DNA of 7,106 nt, from NCBI GenBank assembly GCA_008668235.1, contig RQCP01000033.1, forward strand, positions 1-7,106, read 5' to 3'. Positions 4,982 through 7,106 of this stretch are shown in pieces. The stretch comes from Collinsella aerofaciens (GTDB lineage Bacteria > Actinomycetota > Coriobacteriia > Coriobacteriales > Coriobacteriaceae). Position 1 is the stretch's first letter, and each line of letters begins with the position of its first letter. The position numbers and the translations under genes were made by a program. The notes under the pieces are model-generated. The model ran no database searches. It saw nothing but the letters and a program-made list of their open reading frames with translations, and was not told where the DNA came from.

Positions 4982-6745
4982 ATGACAGACGAGCTGGACC
5001 CCCAGACTCAACAGCATATTGATGATCCCGCAGACGTCACCGCAGATACTGACGCTGTGACCTGCGATGGTACCGACGTCGACGGCCCCATCTTGGACGA
5101 AAGCGCTGCGGCGGAAACCCCCGAAACAGAAAACGCCGATGAGCAAAACGACGATGCGCCCGCTCAGGACGACGCCCCTGTACAGGACGACGCCCCGCAA
5201 GCAGCGGGCCCCATCGAGGTGTCTTCGGAAGAAGAGCTCGATGCCGTCATGGACTCCATGATGGATGCTGTCAAAGCGATGAAAGACGCCGTCGCCGATG
5301 CCGATATTGATGCCGAGGAAGAGGAGGCCGCCGAGGCGGCCTCGACCTTTGTGCCCGGCGAGACTCCGGTTGCCGACCAGGGCAGCACCATGCCCTCGTT
5401 TCTGCAGCTCGAGCACCCCACGATTGGCGCCGATGCGGTCGATCCGCACGCAGCAGGCTTTTCTGTGGTCGAGGGCGGTACCGGCAATATCGCCGTGCCG
5501 CAGACTGCCGATGCGGACGCTGCCGACACCACTCGCCCGACCGCCCCGCACTCCCCCGCCGCGAGCCGCGATCTGGGGACCGCTGTCTCGAACACTGCGA
5601 ACGCCGTGGGCACCTTTATCGCCCAGGGCGCCTCGGCCATGCGTGAGATGAATGCCGCGAAAAAGGCACTTGCCGATGCCCGCACCCACCTGGCCGAACT
5701 TGAGCAGCGCATTGCCAATCAGGCCGAGGAACTCGAGACGCGCCAGGATATCGCAGGCCGCTACGAGCAGATCGTCGCCGACCAGCGTCAGGCGATCGCC
5801 ACAGCGCAAAAGACCGCTGCGGCAGCCGAGATTGACCGTGATGCCCACGGCGCCAAAGCGACAGAGCTCAATGGTCAGCTCGAACAAATGAAGACAGAGG
5901 ATGACGCGACTGAGCTCCGCCTGAAGGCCGCGCTCGACGCCGTGGAGGCCCGCGAGGCGAGCTCTCGCGAGACCGGCAACCGCCTCGTTCGACGCCTTGA
6001 GGATTCCAAACGCATCCGCGACAAGGTGAAGGCCGAGCGAGACGCCGGCATTGCGGCCGCACAACAAACCGTCGACGCCACGCGCGCCCAGCTCGAGACG
6101 CTGCGTCATGAGTATGCCGAGCTGCAACGCAATCCCTCGGCAAATCCCGCCAACTATACGGTGCGCACCAGCGAGCTCTCGATGCAGATCTCCGACACGG
6201 CGGATGCCCTGCGTAAAGCCGAAGAAGATGTCCCGCGCATCACCGCCGACCTTGAGCACTCGCTTGCCGCAGCCGAGCAGGCCGTCGAGCAGGCACAAGC
6301 CCCCATCACCGACGCCAAGCGAGCCCATCAGGCCGTGACGGCAGAGGCCGATGCCGCGCGCGACGAGTTGCAGACCGCAAAAACCGCCGCCGCGACGCGC
6401 CAGCGCGAACTGCGCGAGAAGATCGCCGCCGAGGACAAGGCACGCCGCGACCAAGAGCAGAGCATAGCCAACGCCCAAGCAGATGCCGCGCATGCGCAGT
6501 CGATTATCGAACAGGCGACCGAGGTGCACGACCACCCAGAGATCACTGAGTCGCTTGCAGGATCCTTGGCCCGAGACAAAGCCGAACACGCCGAGACCGA
6601 GCGAGAAGTCGCCCAGCTCGAGGCCACCGAGGACGCGGTGCGCGAGCGTACCCGCGACTCACGCATCAAATTCACCGGCGCCATCGTCTGCATCGTCGCC
6701 GCAATCCTGGTGATCATCCTAGTCTGGCTGTTCGCAAGCAAGTAA
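4982..6745 (+). CDS. Tail-anchored acidic coiled-coil protein of unknown function
   Basis: The predicted protein has 587 residues and I recognise no family. Residues 1-185 are very acidic and rich in Asp, Ala, Glu and Pro, so probably disordered. They include three tandem copies of a six-residue unit of the form QDDAPx (56-73). Residues 198-222 (LGTAVSNTANAVGTFIAQGASAM) could form an amphipathic helix. Residues 219-385 and 396-560 are Ala, Glu, Gln, Arg-rich helix with heptad-like spacing, clearly coiled-coil, broken by NPSANPANYTV (384-394). Residues 565-584 (TGAIVCIVAAILVIILVWLF) form one membrane helix, leaving only ASK behind it. There is no signal peptide, and the basic RERTRDSRIK precedes the helix, so the positive-inside rule puts the whole N-terminal part in the cytoplasm, held by a C-terminal tail anchor. 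It is divergent from the SDR and followed by palindrome copy 2. A role in envelope organisation, division or scaffolding is possible but not shown. Confidence 0.8.
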   Translation: MTDELDPQTQQHIDDPADVTADTDAVTCDGTDVDGPILDESAAAETPETENADEQNDDAPAQDDAPVQDDAPQAAGPIEVSSEEELDAVMDSMMDAVKAMKDAVADADIDAEEEEAAEAASTFVPGETPVADQGSTMPSFLQLEHPTIGADAVDPHAAGFSVVEGGTGNIAVPQTADADAADTTRPTAPHSPAASRDLGTAVSNTANAVGTFIAQGASAMREMNAAKKALADARTHLAELEQRIANQAEELETRQDIAGRYEQIVADQRQAIATAQKTAAAAEIDRDAHGAKATELNGQLEQMKTEDDATELRLKAALDAVEAREASSRETGNRLVRRLEDSKRIRDKVKAERDAGIAAAQQTVDATRAQLETLRHEYAELQRNPSANPANYTVRTSELSMQISDTADALRKAEEDVPRITADLEHSLAAAEQAVEQAQAPITDAKRAHQAVTAEADAARDELQTAKTAAATRQRELREKIAAEDKARRDQEQSIANAQADAAHAQSIIEQATEVHDHPEITESLAGSLARDKAEHAETEREVAQLEATEDAVRERTRDSRIKFTGAIVCIVAAILVIILVWLFASK

Positions 6746-6771
6746 ACCAACCGCCAAAAAACGCTCAACGC

Positions 6772-6836
6772 AGTTGCGGTGAGATAGTTCCTGTTTAGCC
6801 CAAAAAGGCCAATTCAAGAACTATCTCACCGCAACT
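6772..6836. repeat. Interspersed palindromic repeat, copy 2
   Basis: The arms 6772-6790 and 6818-6836 are perfectly complementary over 19 bp. The stem extends to 22 positions (6772-6793 with 6815-6836) with one mismatch, around a 21-nt loop containing GGCCAAT. The outer 11 bases of the left arm, AGTTGCGGTGA, are identical to copy 1 at 533-599. It begins 27 nt past the stop codon of the coiled-coil gene, again hugging a gene end. The arms differ from copy 1 at four positions, each matched by a change in the opposite arm. Confidence 0.85.
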
Positions 6837-6896
6837 TATTTAGATCGACGCAAGGCAACCTACCCCTCTTGCACCAATCTCTTGGACATAAGGAGT

Positions 6897-6970
6897 GTCC
6901 CCAGGTGCCGGCACATAAGGAACGTCCCCAAGTGCCAACAACGGCAACGCCAATGTTTTGGCGAAGTCAG
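6897..6970. repeat. GTCCCC-type intergenic repeat, copy 2
   Basis: This copy carries three blocks found in the same order and orientation near 3613-3729. They are GTCCCCAGGTGCCGGCA (6897-6913, identical to 3613-3629), GAACGTCCCCAA (6920-6931, identical to 3658-3669) and a 28-bp block (6943-6970, 22 of 28 identical to 3702-3729). Spacing between blocks is shorter than in copy 1. The inverted ends based on CGACTA are missing here. The outward sequence to the window end has no convincing gene. Confidence 0.65.
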
Positions 6971-7007
6971 ACACTATGACCCAATCCAGGGGCACGGAAA
7001 CGACAGG

Positions 7008-7037
7008 AGCCCCCGCTCGTGACCGCGGGTCGGGGCT
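7008..7037 (-). terminator. GC-rich hairpin near the right edge
   Basis: AGCCCC (7008-7013) pairs with GGGGCT (7032-7037), with further G-C pairing inside. Read on the minus strand, a weak U-containing stretch (CCTGTCGTTTCC) follows. It may end transcription of a minus-strand gene lying beyond the window, as the hairpins past the SDR do at the first repeat copy. From 6746 to 7106 I see only repeats and hairpins, no supported gene. Confidence 0.35.
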
Positions 7038-7106
7038 GCGACAATGTTGTTGAAGTGCCAGAGGCGCAGCCGCGCCGCAACGAGGTTGGGAGGCTCCCGT
7101 GCCTAG

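Noticed and set aside
4874..6589. 571-codon open frame on the minus strand opposite the coiled-coil gene
   Set aside because: It is the antisense of a GC-rich Ala/Glu/Gln-rich coding sequence, which naturally gives long open antisense frames rich in Gly, Leu and Arg. It has no family resemblance, and the plus-strand protein has a clear ribosome binding site, domain layout and membrane anchor.
6840..7106. Minus-strand frame open from the right edge to a TAA at 6840, with a translation containing GDVPYVPAPGDTPY
   Set aside because: The protein-like repetition comes directly from the repeated GTCCCC/GTGCCGGCA DNA units. No domain or start is visible, so coding is unlikely, though a gene entering from the right cannot be fully excluded.

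Overview
This GC-rich 7.1 kb stretch of bacterial chromosome looks like a gut Coriobacteriia (Actinobacteria) such as Collinsella. That assignment is an inference. It rests on GC-rich coding sequence, strong AGGAG-type ribosome binding sites, an actinobacterial-type LOG protein with a long N-terminal extension, and intergenic repeats built on GTCCCC/GTGCCGGCA that I associate from memory with this group. No rRNA, tRNA, CRISPR array or insertion sequence is visible.

Layout from left to right. (1) Positions 1-491 (+) hold the 3' end of a gene for a phospholipase-D-like (PLD) domain with a degenerate active site. (2) A 67-bp imperfect palindrome (533-599) separates it from a convergent type II toxin-antitoxin pair on the minus strand: a RelB/DinJ-like antitoxin (924-1223) and a YafQ/RelE-like toxin (613-921). 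A 14-bp inverted repeat (1264-1313) upstream is the likely operator. (3) A LOG-family nucleoside-monophosphate phosphoribohydrolase (1338-2096, -) and tRNA-guanine transglycosylase tgt (2309-3448, -) follow. Between them lies a structured 212-nt spacer with a textbook terminator that ends 4 nt before the LOG ribosome binding site. (4) A gene-free stretch (3449-3886) carries the tgt promoter, a repeat element with inverted termini, and a 100-nt near-continuous hairpin. (5) An SDR oxidoreductase (3887-4687, -) diverges from a large gene (4982-6745, +). The latter encodes a cytoplasmic acidic and coiled-coil protein held in the membrane by one C-terminal helix; I recognise no family for it. (6) Gene-free sequence to the right edge (6746-7106) carries a second copy of the palindrome seen at 533-599, a second copy of the GTCCCC repeat seen near 3540-3730, and a GC-rich hairpin.

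The genes do not form one pathway. tgt (queuosine in tRNA) and LOG (purine nucleotide/cytokinin-type chemistry) are a housekeeping pair on one strand. The toxin-antitoxin pair is accessory. The SDR and the tail-anchored protein share a divergent intergenic region and are bracketed by same-orientation copies of one repeat. The strongest unusual signals are the palindrome family, whose arms have changed in a compensatory way between copies, the modular repeat with its nearby long hairpin, the terminator placed directly before LOG, and the unrecognised tail-anchored coiled-coil protein.
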